Shown: positions 6,781-14,510 of the stretch, in pieces | Position numbering within the stretch: position 1 is the stretch's first letter | Layout of the letters: each line of letters opens with the position of its first letter | Source of the DNA: DATFYI01 sp035315125 | GTDB lineage: Bacteria; Chloroflexota; Anaerolineae; Anaerolineales; Anaerolineaceae | Length of the DNA: 14,716 nucleotides | Assembly: GCA_035315125.1 (NCBI GenBank) | Contig: DATFYI010000173.1 | Coordinates: 1-14,716, forward strand | Direction of reading: 5' to 3' | Notes under the pieces: generated by a model | The model's input: only the letters and a program-made list of their open reading frames with translations | Database searches by the model: none | Told to the model about the DNA's origin: nothing | Program-made: the position numbers and the translations under genes

Positions 6781-8526
6781 ATGCTTACCGAACTGCACAT
6801 CGAAAACTTTGCCATAATCCAACAGCTTGAGCTAACTTTCGGTCCAGGTCTAATCACCTTTACCGGTGAAACAGGGGCAGGTAAATCGATTATATTGGAT
6901 GCGATCATTGCTCTGGTTGGCGGTCATGCCGAGCCTACTTTGATCCGTGCCGGTTCAGATCGCGCCATGGTCGAGGCAACTTTTGAGCTGCCTGCCAATA
7001 CTCGCACGGCCATTCTGGATATCTTGAAGCGAGAAGATCTGTTGGATGATCCGAACCATTTGATGTTCAGTAGGGAAATCCGCCGTGAAGGGCGCAGTGT
7101 TGGGCGGGTTAACGGTCGTAGCATCAACCTGAGTTTGCTGCGCGAGTTGGGCAGTTACCTGATCGATATCCACGGCCAGTCAGAACACCTGTCGTTGCTC
7201 AACGTACGCCAGCATATTGGTTTATTAGATCGTTATGCCGGCAGCGAGAAGCTGATTAGCGCTTACCGGCAGAGCTATCAAGAGTTACAGTCTATCAGGC
7301 ATGAGTTGAACAGCCTGCGTCAGATGGAACTGGATAGCAACCGTCGAGCCGAGTTGCTGGGTTTTCAGGCAGAAGAAATTGAATCGGCTCATCTGCTGGC
7401 GGATGAAGAAGGAGAACTTCGCAAGGAGCGTGATCGTCTGGCAAATGCTGAGAACCTGTCAGCGCTGGCTCAACAGTCCTTGTTAGCGCTAGAAGAAGGT
7501 ACATTAGAGATTCCGGCCATCTCTGAGCAGTTTGGTCAGGTGCTTCAATCATTGACGGCCCTCAGCCGGATCGATGCCAGTATGGCTGCTCTTACTGAAC
7601 AGGCTGAAAACCTGGCAGAGAGCTTGAGTGATATCAGCCGCGAGTTGCGTGATTATCTCGAAAAGATCGAATATAACCCACGACGGTTAGAACAAGTTGA
7701 AGAAAGGTTGGACTTGCTGCATGCCCTGAAAAGGAAATATGGCGGGAGCATTGCAGCAGTCCTGGCTTATGCTGTTGACGCTCGCCAGAAATTGGAAACG
7801 ATTGCCCATGCCGGTGAGCGGATTGAGGAGCTTGAAATTCAGGAAAAAGCTTTGCTTGAAAGATTGGCCCTCCAAGGCTTGCAGCTTTCAAATAAGCGGA
7901 AGGCTTCCGCAGATACGCTCGGTCAGGGGGTTGAGACAGAGTTGGCTGAGTTGAATATGAGTGGAGCTCGCTTTAAAGTGGATATCCACTATGAGCCCAA
8001 ATCGGATGGCTTGCAGCTTGAAGATGGCCAGAAAGTAGCTTTTGACGAAAGTGGTCTGGATCATGTTGAGTTTTTGATTGCTCCAAATCCCGGTGAAGGT
8101 TTTAAACCACTGGTAAAGATTGCCTCAGGCGGCGAAACCTCGCGGTTAATGCTGGCGTTGAAAAATGTGCTTGCCCGGGTCGATTACGTTCCAACCTTAA
8201 TCTTCGATGAAATCGATCAGGGCATTGGTGGGAGAACAGGGCTGGTGGTTGGAGAAAAGTTATGGAAGCTGGCGCGCCAGCACCAGGTTTTTTGCGTCAC
8301 CCATCTGCCCCAACTAGCTGCTTTTGGCGACCAGCATTTCCGGGTTCAAAAACAGGTTCGGGATGGGCGTACTACCACCCAGGCCAGTAAGCTGGATGAA
8401 TCCAACCGCCTGGACGAATTAGCTGAAATGTTAGGAAACCTGACAGATGCCAACCGCGATGCAGCCAGGGCAACCCTTGATCTTGCCCGCGCCAGAGCCA
8501 GCCAGCTTGTTAAAGAGAATAAGTAA
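6781..8526 (+). CDS. recN: DNA repair protein RecN (SMC-like ATPase)
   Basis: A 581-residue SMC-like ATPase recruited to DNA double-strand breaks during recombinational repair. The N-terminal half-site starts MLTELHIENFAIIQQLEL and carries Walker A GETGAGKS (29-36). DIHGQSEHLSLL follows as the RecN-typical Q-loop region. The middle (about 150-400) is a long heptad-rich coiled coil. The C-terminal half-site has the ABC signature SGGE (449-452), Walker B with Asp476 and Glu477 (LIFDEIDQGIGG), and a THLPQLA switch segment. Length and motif order are normal. The start has only a weak GGGG-type ribosome site, and the gene probably shares the nadK message. No LexA-type box is obvious upstream, so SOS control is not supported by what I can see. 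Confidence 0.95.
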   Translation: MLTELHIENFAIIQQLELTFGPGLITFTGETGAGKSIILDAIIALVGGHAEPTLIRAGSDRAMVEATFELPANTRTAILDILKREDLLDDPNHLMFSREIRREGRSVGRVNGRSINLSLLRELGSYLIDIHGQSEHLSLLNVRQHIGLLDRYAGSEKLISAYRQSYQELQSIRHELNSLRQMELDSNRRAELLGFQAEEIESAHLLADEEGELRKERDRLANAENLSALAQQSLLALEEGTLEIPAISEQFGQVLQSLTALSRIDASMAALTEQAENLAESLSDISRELRDYLEKIEYNPRRLEQVEERLDLLHALKRKYGGSIAAVLAYAVDARQKLETIAHAGERIEELEIQEKALLERLALQGLQLSNKRKASADTLGQGVETELAELNMSGARFKVDIHYEPKSDGLQLEDGQKVAFDESGLDHVEFLIAPNPGEGFKPLVKIASGGETSRLMLALKNVLARVDYVPTLIFDEIDQGIGGRTGLVVGEKLWKLARQHQVFCVTHLPQLAAFGDQHFRVQKQVRDGRTTTQASKLDESNRLDELAEMLGNLTDANRDAARATLDLARARASQLVKENK

Positions 8527-8528
8527 AT

Positions 8529-8544
8529 GCATGCTCCTGCATGC
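8529..8544 (+). terminator. Short hairpin after recN
   Basis: GCATGC (8529-8534) pairs with GCATGC (8539-8544) across a TCCT loop. An overlapping GCCC/GGGC pair (8543-8546 with 8552-8555) could form instead. No T-tract follows, so termination is uncertain. It lies between recN and the promoter of the LysM gene. Confidence 0.35.
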
Positions 8545-8575
8545 CCAGGCAGGGCTAAAATGACAAAATGATCTA

Positions 8576-8584
8576 TGTTATAAT
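8576..8584 (+). promoter_or_regulatory. Extended -10 promoter of the LysM gene, apparently leaderless
   Basis: TGT-TATAAT (extended -10) ends 5 nt before the ATG at 8590, so the message would begin at about the start codon. This supports ATG 8590 over the in-frame ATG at 8602. A TGACA at 8561-8565 is too close (13 nt) to serve as a standard -35 box. Confidence 0.6.
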
Positions 8585-8589
8585 TTGTC

Positions 8590-9378
8590 ATGGAAAGCTC
8601 CATGCTCAAGAAAATTGGTTTTGTTTTCTGTTTCGTTCTCTTTTTCGGTTTCCTTCTTTGGATAGCTCTCCCGGTCTCAGCCAGCCCAGCGCCTCAAGTA
8701 CTCTACCCAACCCCTACTGCAGGTTCAGATGGCCGGATACTTTATACTGTCCAACAAGGTGACACGTGTCTAAGCATTTATCTAAAAACCCAGATAACTG
8801 TTGACCAACTGCGCGCCTTGAATAACCTTGATACAAATTGTACGGTTGTCGTTGGACAAAAACTGCTATTGGGTATTGTAGCTGCCACCACGCCTACCGT
8901 AGGAGTAACCAGTACACCAACCTCTGCGTTGCCAAAGCCCACTCCCTACAACGGTAACGGTAATATTTGCGTCTATCTGTTCAACGATGTGAACGGAAAT
9001 ACAATGGTCGATGCTGGTGAGAATGCCATCGCTGGAGGAGCGGTTAGCCTGACTAACCGGACAGGGGACGTATCTAAGACCGGCTCGACTGATGCAAGCG
9101 GCAATCCACTCTGTTTTAATAATCTTCCGGAGGGTGATTACAATATCAGTATGGCGCCTCCAGAAGGATATAATTCGACCACTATTATGAATTATCCACT
9201 TAAGTTGAAAGCAGGTGATAGTGATACAGTTGATTTTGGGGCCCAAGATAGTTCAAAAACCACCGGAAATGGCTCAGATTCTGGCAGCAATCGATCTCCC
9301 ATACTGGCAATATTAGGTGCGGTTTTGATCCTGGCCGGAGCCGGTTTGGGGATTTATTTCAGGCAGCTAAAAAGGTAA
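8590..9378 (+). CDS. Exported LysM protein with SdrD-B-like domain and C-terminal membrane anchor
   Basis: A 262-residue surface protein. An N-terminal signal peptide (1-31, likely cut after VSA) leads to a LysM domain (50-95, starting ILYTVQQGDT), a fold that binds peptidoglycan or related glycans. Cys60 and Cys84 within it could form a disulfide. A Thr/Pro-rich linker (about 98-120) follows. Next comes an SdrD-B-like beta domain (about 126-205) with a calcium-site-like loop DVNGNTMVDAGE (133-144) and the ending NLPEGDYNI typical of that family. A Ser/Gly-rich stretch then leads to a final hydrophobic helix with a basic tail (236-262), which would anchor the protein on the outer face of the membrane. 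No LPXTG sortase motif is present. It appears monocistronic, with its own promoter and a terminator 39 nt after the stop. Ligand and role are unknown. Confidence 0.8.
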   Translation: MESSMLKKIGFVFCFVLFFGFLLWIALPVSASPAPQVLYPTPTAGSDGRILYTVQQGDTCLSIYLKTQITVDQLRALNNLDTNCTVVVGQKLLLGIVAATTPTVGVTSTPTSALPKPTPYNGNGNICVYLFNDVNGNTMVDAGENAIAGGAVSLTNRTGDVSKTGSTDASGNPLCFNNLPEGDYNISMAPPEGYNSTTIMNYPLKLKAGDSDTVDFGAQDSSKTTGNGSDSGSNRSPILAILGAVLILAGAGLGIYFRQLKR

Positions 9379-9416
9379 TTGTTTCATATCTATGGGGATT
9401 TTTTTATTATCAAAGA

Positions 9417-9447
9417 TCGGACTTTTACCAGTCCGAGTTTTATTTTA
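9417..9447 (+). terminator. Intrinsic terminator after the LysM gene
   Basis: TCGGACT (9417-9423) pairs perfectly with AGTCCGA (9430-9436) around a TTTACC loop, followed by GTTTTATTTTAT. This is the best rho-independent terminator in the window and separates the LysM gene from the pdx operon. Confidence 0.8.
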
Positions 9448-9477
9448 TATGGGAATTTTATAAAAAATCCACATTCG

Positions 9478-9506
9478 TTGTCGCCTTTACGAGTGCGTGG
9501 TAAAAT
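9478..9506 (+). promoter_or_regulatory. Promoter of the pdxST operon
   Basis: TTGTCG (9478-9483) and TAAAAT (9501-9506) are separated by exactly 17 nt, with TGG just before the -10 (extended -10). The predicted transcription start is near 9513, giving a short leader that ends in a strong ribosome binding site. Confidence 0.6.
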
Positions 9507-9528
9507 CATGGGAACATTGGAAAATTGG

Positions 9529-9535
9529 AAGGAGG
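9529..9535 (+). promoter_or_regulatory. Ribosome binding site deciding the pdxS start
   Basis: AAGGAGG lies 4 nt before ATG 9540. An upstream in-frame TTG at 9525 would place this site inside the coding region, so ATG 9540 is preferred. Confidence 0.75.
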
Positions 9536-9539
9536 CAGA

Positions 9540-10427
9540 ATGGAACAGCAAGTAGGTTCCTTTGCAGTAAAAAAGGGTCTGGCGCAAATGCTCAAGGGAG
9601 GCGTGATCATGGATGTGGTCACTGTTGAGCATGCTCGCATCGCAGAAGAAGCTGGCGCTGTTGCAGTCATGGCTTTGGAGCGAGTCCCTGCCGATATTCG
9701 CGCCGATGGCGGCGTGGCTCGTATGAGCGACCCAGAACTCATCATGAAGATCATGGATGCGGTAACGATCCCGGTTATGGCGAAATGTCGTATTGGCCAC
9801 TTTGTGGAAGCACAAATATTGGAAGCCATCGGTGTTGATTATATCGATGAGTCGGAAGTGTTGACGCCAGCAGATGAAGAGCACCATATCTTCAAACATA
9901 ACTTTAAGGTTCCTTTCGTTTGCGGCGCTCGCAACCTGGGTGAAGCGCTCCGCCGACTTGGTGAAGGCGCAGCTATGATTCGCACGAAAGGCGAGGCCGG
10001 CACCGGTGATGTGGTTGAAGCTGTCCGTCATGCCCGTACGGTGTTGGATGCAATTCGCAAATTGCAAACCATGCCAGATGAAGAAGTTATGGCTTATGCC
10101 AAGGAACTTGGAGCTCCGTATGAGCTCGTCTTGGAAACCCGTAAACTGGGCAGGATGCCGGTAGTTAATTTTGCCGCAGGTGGAATTGCCACGCCGGCCG
10201 ATGCTGCACTGATGATGCAATTAGGGGTTGATGGCGTATTTGTTGGATCCGGTATTTTTAAATCCGGTGATCCGGCCAAACGCGCAGCGGCCATTGTCAA
10301 GGCAACCACCCATTACATGGATGCATCCATTTTGGCAGAGGTGAGCCGTAACCTGGGTGAACCGATGGTCGGGCGGCAAATATCAGCAATTCCTGAAGCT
10401 GAATTGATTGCTGGAAGGGGTTGGTAA
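9540..10427 (+). CDS. pdxS: Pyridoxal 5'-phosphate synthase subunit PdxS
   Basis: A 295-residue synthase subunit of the DXP-independent vitamin B6 pathway. It condenses ribose 5-phosphate, glyceraldehyde 3-phosphate and ammonia from PdxT into PLP. The (beta/alpha)8 barrel is complete. Catalytic residues are visible: Asp25 in GGVIMDVVT, Lys82 in VMAKCRIGH and Lys150 in IRTKGEAGTGD, each one position after the Bacillus numbering as I recall it. The C-terminal phosphate-binding segment GVFVGSGIFKS is intact. Start ATG 9540 is chosen for its AAGGAGG 4 nt upstream and for normal family length. It is the first gene of an operon with pdxT, whose start is 10 nt past this stop. PdxS forms a dodecamer decorated with PdxT subunits. 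Near-certain identity. Confidence 0.97.
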   Translation: MEQQVGSFAVKKGLAQMLKGGVIMDVVTVEHARIAEEAGAVAVMALERVPADIRADGGVARMSDPELIMKIMDAVTIPVMAKCRIGHFVEAQILEAIGVDYIDESEVLTPADEEHHIFKHNFKVPFVCGARNLGEALRRLGEGAAMIRTKGEAGTGDVVEAVRHARTVLDAIRKLQTMPDEEVMAYAKELGAPYELVLETRKLGRMPVVNFAAGGIATPADAALMMQLGVDGVFVGSGIFKSGDPAKRAAAIVKATTHYMDASILAEVSRNLGEPMVGRQISAIPEAELIAGRGW

Positions 10428-10437
10428 TACAGTTATT

Positions 10438-11034
10438 ATGAAGATCGGCGTTCTGGCATTACAAGGCGACTTTGCAGAACACCAGGCAATATTGGAAAAT
10501 CTAGGTGCAGAGGTCGTGCAGGTACGCCTGCCTGAGTCCTTGGCAGGATTGAACGGCTTAATCATCCCTGGTGGGGAATCGACCACGATTGGCAAACTTG
10601 CAATCAATTATGGCTTTATCGGGCCACTGCAAGAATTTGGTAAGAACCATGCAATCTGGGGTACCTGCGCCGGGGCAATTTTCTTATCCAAAGACATTCA
10701 TCGTGACCAACCTTTACTGGAGCTGATGGATATCTCAATCGAGCGAAATGCCTTTGGCCGCCAGATAGATAGTTTTGAGATAGACCTGGATGTGCCTTGT
10801 TTGGATGAAATGGATCATCATAAAAAACTATTCCACGCTATTTTCATACGTGCCCCTTTGATTGAAGCCGTCTACGGGAACGCTCAAGAGTTGGCACGCC
10901 TGCCGGATAATGCCCTGAAAGGACATGGTAAGATTGTAGCAGCACAGCAAGGGAAGCTGCTGGCTACATCTTTCCATCCTGAGCTATCGGATGATTGGCG
11001 TTTTCACCGCTATTTTATGGAGATGGCAAGATAG
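10438..11034 (+). CDS. pdxT: Pyridoxal 5'-phosphate synthase glutaminase subunit PdxT
   Basis: A 198-residue class I glutamine amidotransferase subunit that releases ammonia from glutamine and channels it to PdxS. The start MKIGVLALQGDFAEH is the family signature. Further motifs are LIIPGGEST (glutamine-binding loop), the nucleophile Cys77 in GTCAGAIFL, and His180-x-Glu182 in SFHPEL, completing the Cys-His-Glu triad. The ATG at 10438 fits the family start exactly. The frame is open upstream to a TTG at 10408 inside pdxS, but that extension does not fit the family. No good Shine-Dalgarno site is close: a GGAAGGGG stretch lies about 17 nt away, so translation may depend on coupling to pdxS. The end overlaps the GNAT-like gene downstream. 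Confidence 0.97.
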   Translation: MKIGVLALQGDFAEHQAILENLGAEVVQVRLPESLAGLNGLIIPGGESTTIGKLAINYGFIGPLQEFGKNHAIWGTCAGAIFLSKDIHRDQPLLELMDISIERNAFGRQIDSFEIDLDVPCLDEMDHHKKLFHAIFIRAPLIEAVYGNAQELARLPDNALKGHGKIVAAQQGKLLATSFHPELSDDWRFHRYFMEMAR

Positions 11035-11999
11035 ATATCCATTCGTTTGCCTGGTATGATCTTTGGACGCTCTACAGGTACCGTCATCAGGCACTTTCAT
11101 TGGACAGCGCCCGTATGTTAACCTTCGGCAGCCCGATGGGACCTGCAGGATTGTATGATCATTTGCATCCAGCTCGCGGCGTGGCCACTATGGTAGCTCC
11201 AGCGCGGGGCGGTAGCCAGAAATTGATCGGGCAAATGCGCTACATCTTAGGCTCACGCTCGGCGCACTTATCCTTCTTGATGCCAGCCAGCGCAGCCAGC
11301 TCCCCAAATTTGCCCAAACTTTTAGATCGATTAGCATTACAGGCAGGTGAATGGGGCGCTTTCAATTTGTTAGGAGAGATCGACGAACGCAGCCAGGCCT
11401 TAGAAGGCATGCGGAAGGCGAGTTTTGTTGTGTATGCCTGGCAGCGTGTCTGGCAACTGCCCAGTCAGGATGGTAATAATCGTGAGCGAACCGCAGTCTG
11501 GCAACCTGCAACTGCTGCGGATGAAATCCCCATTCGTAATCTATATCAATCCCTCGTACCGCCGCTGGTGCAAAGTGCCGAGCACTTGCCAGATCAGCGC
11601 ATGCAGGGGCTGGTTTATCGCAAGGAAGGCGAAGTACTGGCTTACATCGAAGGGATTTATGGACCAAGGGGGATCTATCTATACCCTATGGCTCACCCTG
11701 ATCTTGAGAATGCAGCCGAGTTGCTGTGTAATTTACCAGGTCACCTTCTGACACGACTGGGCCGTCCGGTTTATCTGGCTGTACGTTCCTACCAGGCCTG
11801 GTTAGAAGTGGCTTTGGAAGAATTGGATGCCAAAGTCTCGCCTCGCCAGGCGTTGATGGTCAAACATCTGGCAATAGGACAGCGGGTGCTCCAAACAAAT
11901 CCTCGCCTGGCAGTTATCGAAAATCGCCAGGCAGAAGCCAGCGCTCCGATGGTAAATAATTACCTGGGTCAGCAGGAAGAGTGTAAGGATAATAATTAA
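10995..11999 (+). CDS. Uncharacterised GNAT-like protein in the pdx operon
   Basis: Up to 334 residues and not recognised with certainty. The pattern suggests one or two acetyltransferase-like (GNAT) folds: strand plus WYDLWTLYRYR, the core KLIGQMRYILG then AHLSFLMP, a helix LLDRLALQAGEWGAF, and EGMRKASFVVYAWQRVWQL, resembling the closing part of a GNAT domain. The second half repeats the layout more loosely (RNLYQSLVPPLVQS, GLVYRKEGEVLAYIEG). No acetyl-CoA-binding Q/RxxGxG/A loop is clear, so activity is doubtful. The start is unclear: the frame runs from TTG 10995 within pdxT with no ATG or GTG near the conserved N-terminus. An ATA at 11031 overlapping the pdxT stop (ATAG), with GGAG at 11019-11022, fits the family start best. 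It is probably co-translated with pdxT, but a link to vitamin B6 is not shown. Confidence 0.6.
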   Translation: MAFSPLFYGDGKIDIHSFAWYDLWTLYRYRHQALSLDSARMLTFGSPMGPAGLYDHLHPARGVATMVAPARGGSQKLIGQMRYILGSRSAHLSFLMPASAASSPNLPKLLDRLALQAGEWGAFNLLGEIDERSQALEGMRKASFVVYAWQRVWQLPSQDGNNRERTAVWQPATAADEIPIRNLYQSLVPPLVQSAEHLPDQRMQGLVYRKEGEVLAYIEGIYGPRGIYLYPMAHPDLENAAELLCNLPGHLLTRLGRPVYLAVRSYQAWLEVALEELDAKVSPRQALMVKHLAIGQRVLQTNPRLAVIENRQAEASAPMVNNYLGQQEECKDNN

Positions 12000-12027
12000 G
12001 CCACCTGGATAATCTTGTGCGACTGAA

Positions 12028-12060
12028 TGAGTTTGAAGTCACGATAACTTATTTAACTCA
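12028..12060 (+). other. Imperfect hairpin in the gap before the R3H gene
   Basis: TGAGTT (12028-12033) pairs with AACTCA (12055-12060), with an inner AAGT/ACTT pair (12036-12039 with 12047-12050). No T-tract follows. It may help end the pdx transcript or may be chance pairing in AT-rich sequence. Confidence 0.25.
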
Positions 12061-12130
12061 CATTGTTTATAAAATCGACTTCCGTCGTGATTGCTGATCC
12101 AAATTATGATTAAGCACCCTGCACTTATCA

Positions 12131-12136
12131 TATAAT
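12131..12136 (+). promoter_or_regulatory. Candidate -10 box for the R3H ATPase gene
   Basis: A TATAAT lies 41 nt before the ATG at 12178. No clear -35 box is seen at normal spacing. The 178-nt gap from the previous gene makes a promoter likely here. Confidence 0.4.
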
Positions 12137-12177
12137 ATAAGAACAATAGAGAAAAAATAGACGAGTAAGATCTAACT

Positions 12178-13836
12178 ATGACACAAAAAAGAATAACGGA
12201 TGACTTACAGGCATTGATGGAAGTGTTGCCGCCGGCCGTAGCAAAGGCAGTAGTTCAGGTAAACAATTCAGACAACCTGCTGGAGATTATTCTCGACCTT
12301 GGTCGAAAGCCAATGGCTCGGTTTGTGGCCGACGAGATTGAGTTAAGCCAGAATGAAGTCCAACACGCCGATATTGACTATGTAGTTTCTCGTATCGGGG
12401 ATTTTGACGCTGATAATCGGGCCGGGCTGGAACGAACGCTCCATCGTATTTCTGCCATCCGCAATCGTCGCTCACACATTGTGGGTTTGACTTGCCGGGT
12501 CGGGCGAGCCGTTTATGGCACAATCGATATCATTCAGGATCTGGTTGAATCTGGGAAAAGTATTTTGATTTTAGGACGCCCAGGTATTGGGAAAACGACC
12601 ATGCTGCGTGAAGCCGCCCGTATTTTAGCTGAAAAAAAGCGGGTCATTATCGTCGATACATCGAACGAAATTGGCGGGGATGGCGACGTGCCGCATCCGG
12701 CTGTTGGGCGCGCACGCCGTATGCAGGTAGCCGCTCCATCTTTGCAGCATGAGGTGATGATTGAGGCTGTCGAAAACCACAATCCGGAAGTGATTGTGAT
12801 TGATGAAATCGGACGCGAGCTGGAAGCTGCCGCTGCCAGGACCATTGCCGAACGAGGTGTGCAATTAATCGGTACAGCTCATGGGCGAACGTTGGAAAAT
12901 CTGCTGCTCAACCCAACCCTTTCTGACTTAATCGGCGGGATCGAATCAGTAACGCTGTCAGATGAAGAAGCTCGCCGGCGCGGCACGCAAAAGACTGTGC
13001 TCGAACGCCGTGCTCCGCCAACATTTGACGTGTTGATTGAAATCCAGGAACGCAATTACCTTGTAATTCACCCAGACGTAGCCGAAGCTGTAGATACACT
13101 GGTGCGTGGGCAACGTCTGCAGCCCGAAATACGTTTCCGGGATGAAAAGGATGAAATCCATATCCAGAAACCGGCTGTTCCTAGCACTACTCGCTCGACT
13201 CCCAAGGGAATGCGGCGATCGCAAGGCAGCAATGGTGATCAGCCCTATGCACAGCTTCAAGCGGGGGGCAATGGGGGGTCGCCGTATTTGCACTTTCACC
13301 CGGGTGAGCTTGTTGTTCAATCTGGCGAAGATGAGCAGTCCAACCGGGCTTATAGCCGGAATTTTGCAAGTGCCCAACCTGTTCATATCTATCCTTATGG
13401 AGTGGCTCGCAATCGCTTAACACAGGCCGCCAAGCGCCTGGGAGTGCCTGCGATTGTAGTGCGTGATATCGGTGAGGCTGAAGCTGTCATGACTTTGCGG
13501 GCCTACTATCGCAGTCGTGAACAAACGATCATCGACGCTGAAACACGCGGTATGCCGATTTATGTGCTGCGCGCCAACACCGTCAACCAGATGGAGCAAT
13601 CCCTGGCGGAAATCTTTAACATTTCTATGGATTCGTCCATTAACAATTGGGAAGATGTGTCCGGACAAACCCAGGCTGCCATTGAGGCCGTTCTGAGTGG
13701 GCAGCGTTGGATGGATCTTCCGGCTGCTTCAGCCCCGATCCGGCGCATACAGCATGAAATGGCTCGTGAGGCTCAATTAGTTTCTCATTCTTACGGCAAA
13801 GAACCAAACCGAAGGGTACGAATATTCCGAGAATAA
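12178..13836 (+). CDS. R3H-domain AAA-type ATPase (SpoIIIAA/Ycf45-like)
   Basis: A 552-residue nucleic-acid-binding ATPase. Residues about 1-330 form a SpoIIIAA/Ycf45-like ATPase: Walker A GRPGIGKTT (133-141), VDTSNEIGGDGD after it, Walker B VIVIDEIG (Asp209, Glu210), and a sensor-like GTAHGRTLENL segment. A low-complexity linker (about 335-375) leads to a second conserved block starting IYPYGVARNRLTQAAKRLG, of unknown function. The last 33 residues are an R3H domain (R522-x3-H526 with SYGKEPNRRVRIF), which binds single-stranded DNA or RNA. Family members occur in cyanobacteria, plastids and many bacteria and are poorly understood. There is no transmembrane segment and no sporulation context, so the SpoIIIAA resemblance is structural only. 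The tmk gene follows 10 nt later and is probably co-transcribed. Confidence 0.85.
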   Translation: MTQKRITDDLQALMEVLPPAVAKAVVQVNNSDNLLEIILDLGRKPMARFVADEIELSQNEVQHADIDYVVSRIGDFDADNRAGLERTLHRISAIRNRRSHIVGLTCRVGRAVYGTIDIIQDLVESGKSILILGRPGIGKTTMLREAARILAEKKRVIIVDTSNEIGGDGDVPHPAVGRARRMQVAAPSLQHEVMIEAVENHNPEVIVIDEIGRELEAAAARTIAERGVQLIGTAHGRTLENLLLNPTLSDLIGGIESVTLSDEEARRRGTQKTVLERRAPPTFDVLIEIQERNYLVIHPDVAEAVDTLVRGQRLQPEIRFRDEKDEIHIQKPAVPSTTRSTPKGMRRSQGSNGDQPYAQLQAGGNGGSPYLHFHPGELVVQSGEDEQSNRAYSRNFASAQPVHIYPYGVARNRLTQAAKRLGVPAIVVRDIGEAEAVMTLRAYYRSREQTIIDAETRGMPIYVLRANTVNQMEQSLAEIFNISMDSSINNWEDVSGQTQAAIEAVLSGQRWMDLPAASAPIRRIQHEMAREAQLVSHSYGKEPNRRVRIFRE

Positions 13837-13846
13837 CCTGGAACCC

Positions 13847-14476
13847 ATGTTCATAACACTCGAAGGCCCGGATGGTAGTGGAAAGACATCTCAGATTGGC
13901 CCGTTGGTAGAATTTCTGCGCCATAAGGGTTATCAGATTTGGGCTACTCGCGAGCCGGGGGGCACAGAGATCAGCAATCAGATTCGCAAGATCCTGATGG
14001 ATTTAAAAAATCGAGGTATGAATCCTCGAACAGAGATTTTGCTGTTCTGCGCGGCGCGAGCCCAACTGGTTGAAGAAATAATCCGGCCTCATCTCTTACA
14101 GGGGGAGATCGTGCTTTGTGATCGTTATGCCGATTCCACCCTGGCCTATCAAGGCTACGGTCACGGGGTTGACCTCGATTTTTTACGACGATTACTTGAC
14201 TTCACTACAGGCGGTCTTTGGCCTGATCTGACCCTTTTATTAGACATCGATCCAGAAGAAGGTCTGCAGCGCCGGCGAGTAGGTGATGCTGAATGGAACC
14301 GGTTGGATGACTACGACTTGTCTTTCCACAGGCGGGTGCAGACTGGCTATCACGAACTGGTTCGCCTTGAACCCAATCGCTGGCAGGTGATTAATGCCAG
14401 CCAATCTGCTGATAAAGTTCAAAGATCCTTGCAGGAAGCCATTCTGGCTCGCCTTAGGCAAAAAATAGCCTCTTGA
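13847..14476 (+). CDS. tmk: Thymidylate kinase
   Basis: A 209-residue enzyme that phosphorylates dTMP to dTDP for DNA synthesis. The P-loop GPDGSGKT is at 7-14, REPGGT at 35-40, the thymidine-site motif DRY at 92-94 (LCDRYADSTLAYQG), and a basic LID (about 143-165, RRRVGDAEWNRLDDYD). A Gly-type P-loop with arginines in the LID fits the bacterial type II arrangement. Length and start are standard: MFITLEGPDGSGKT begins at the first ATG after the R3H gene, 10 nt from its stop. In many bacteria tmk sits beside holB, which is not in view here. The next gene, a lipoprotein, follows 34 nt later. Confidence 0.95.
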   Translation: MFITLEGPDGSGKTSQIGPLVEFLRHKGYQIWATREPGGTEISNQIRKILMDLKNRGMNPRTEILLFCAARAQLVEEIIRPHLLQGEIVLCDRYADSTLAYQGYGHGVDLDFLRRLLDFTTGGLWPDLTLLLDIDPEEGLQRRRVGDAEWNRLDDYDLSFHRRVQTGYHELVRLEPNRWQVINASQSADKVQRSLQEAILARLRQKIAS

Positions 14477-14510
14477 TCTGGCATCCAACAGCTTGAAAGG
14501 TAAATTGCAC

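Noticed and set aside
9390..10220. 276-residue open frame on the minus strand
   Set aside because: It lies opposite pdxS, crosses the terminator and pdx promoter, and is rich in His, Cys and Phe with no recognisable motif. It is a shadow of the real gene.
12958..13386. 142-residue open frame on the minus strand
   Set aside because: It is antisense to the linker region of the R3H ATPase and has no recognisable features.
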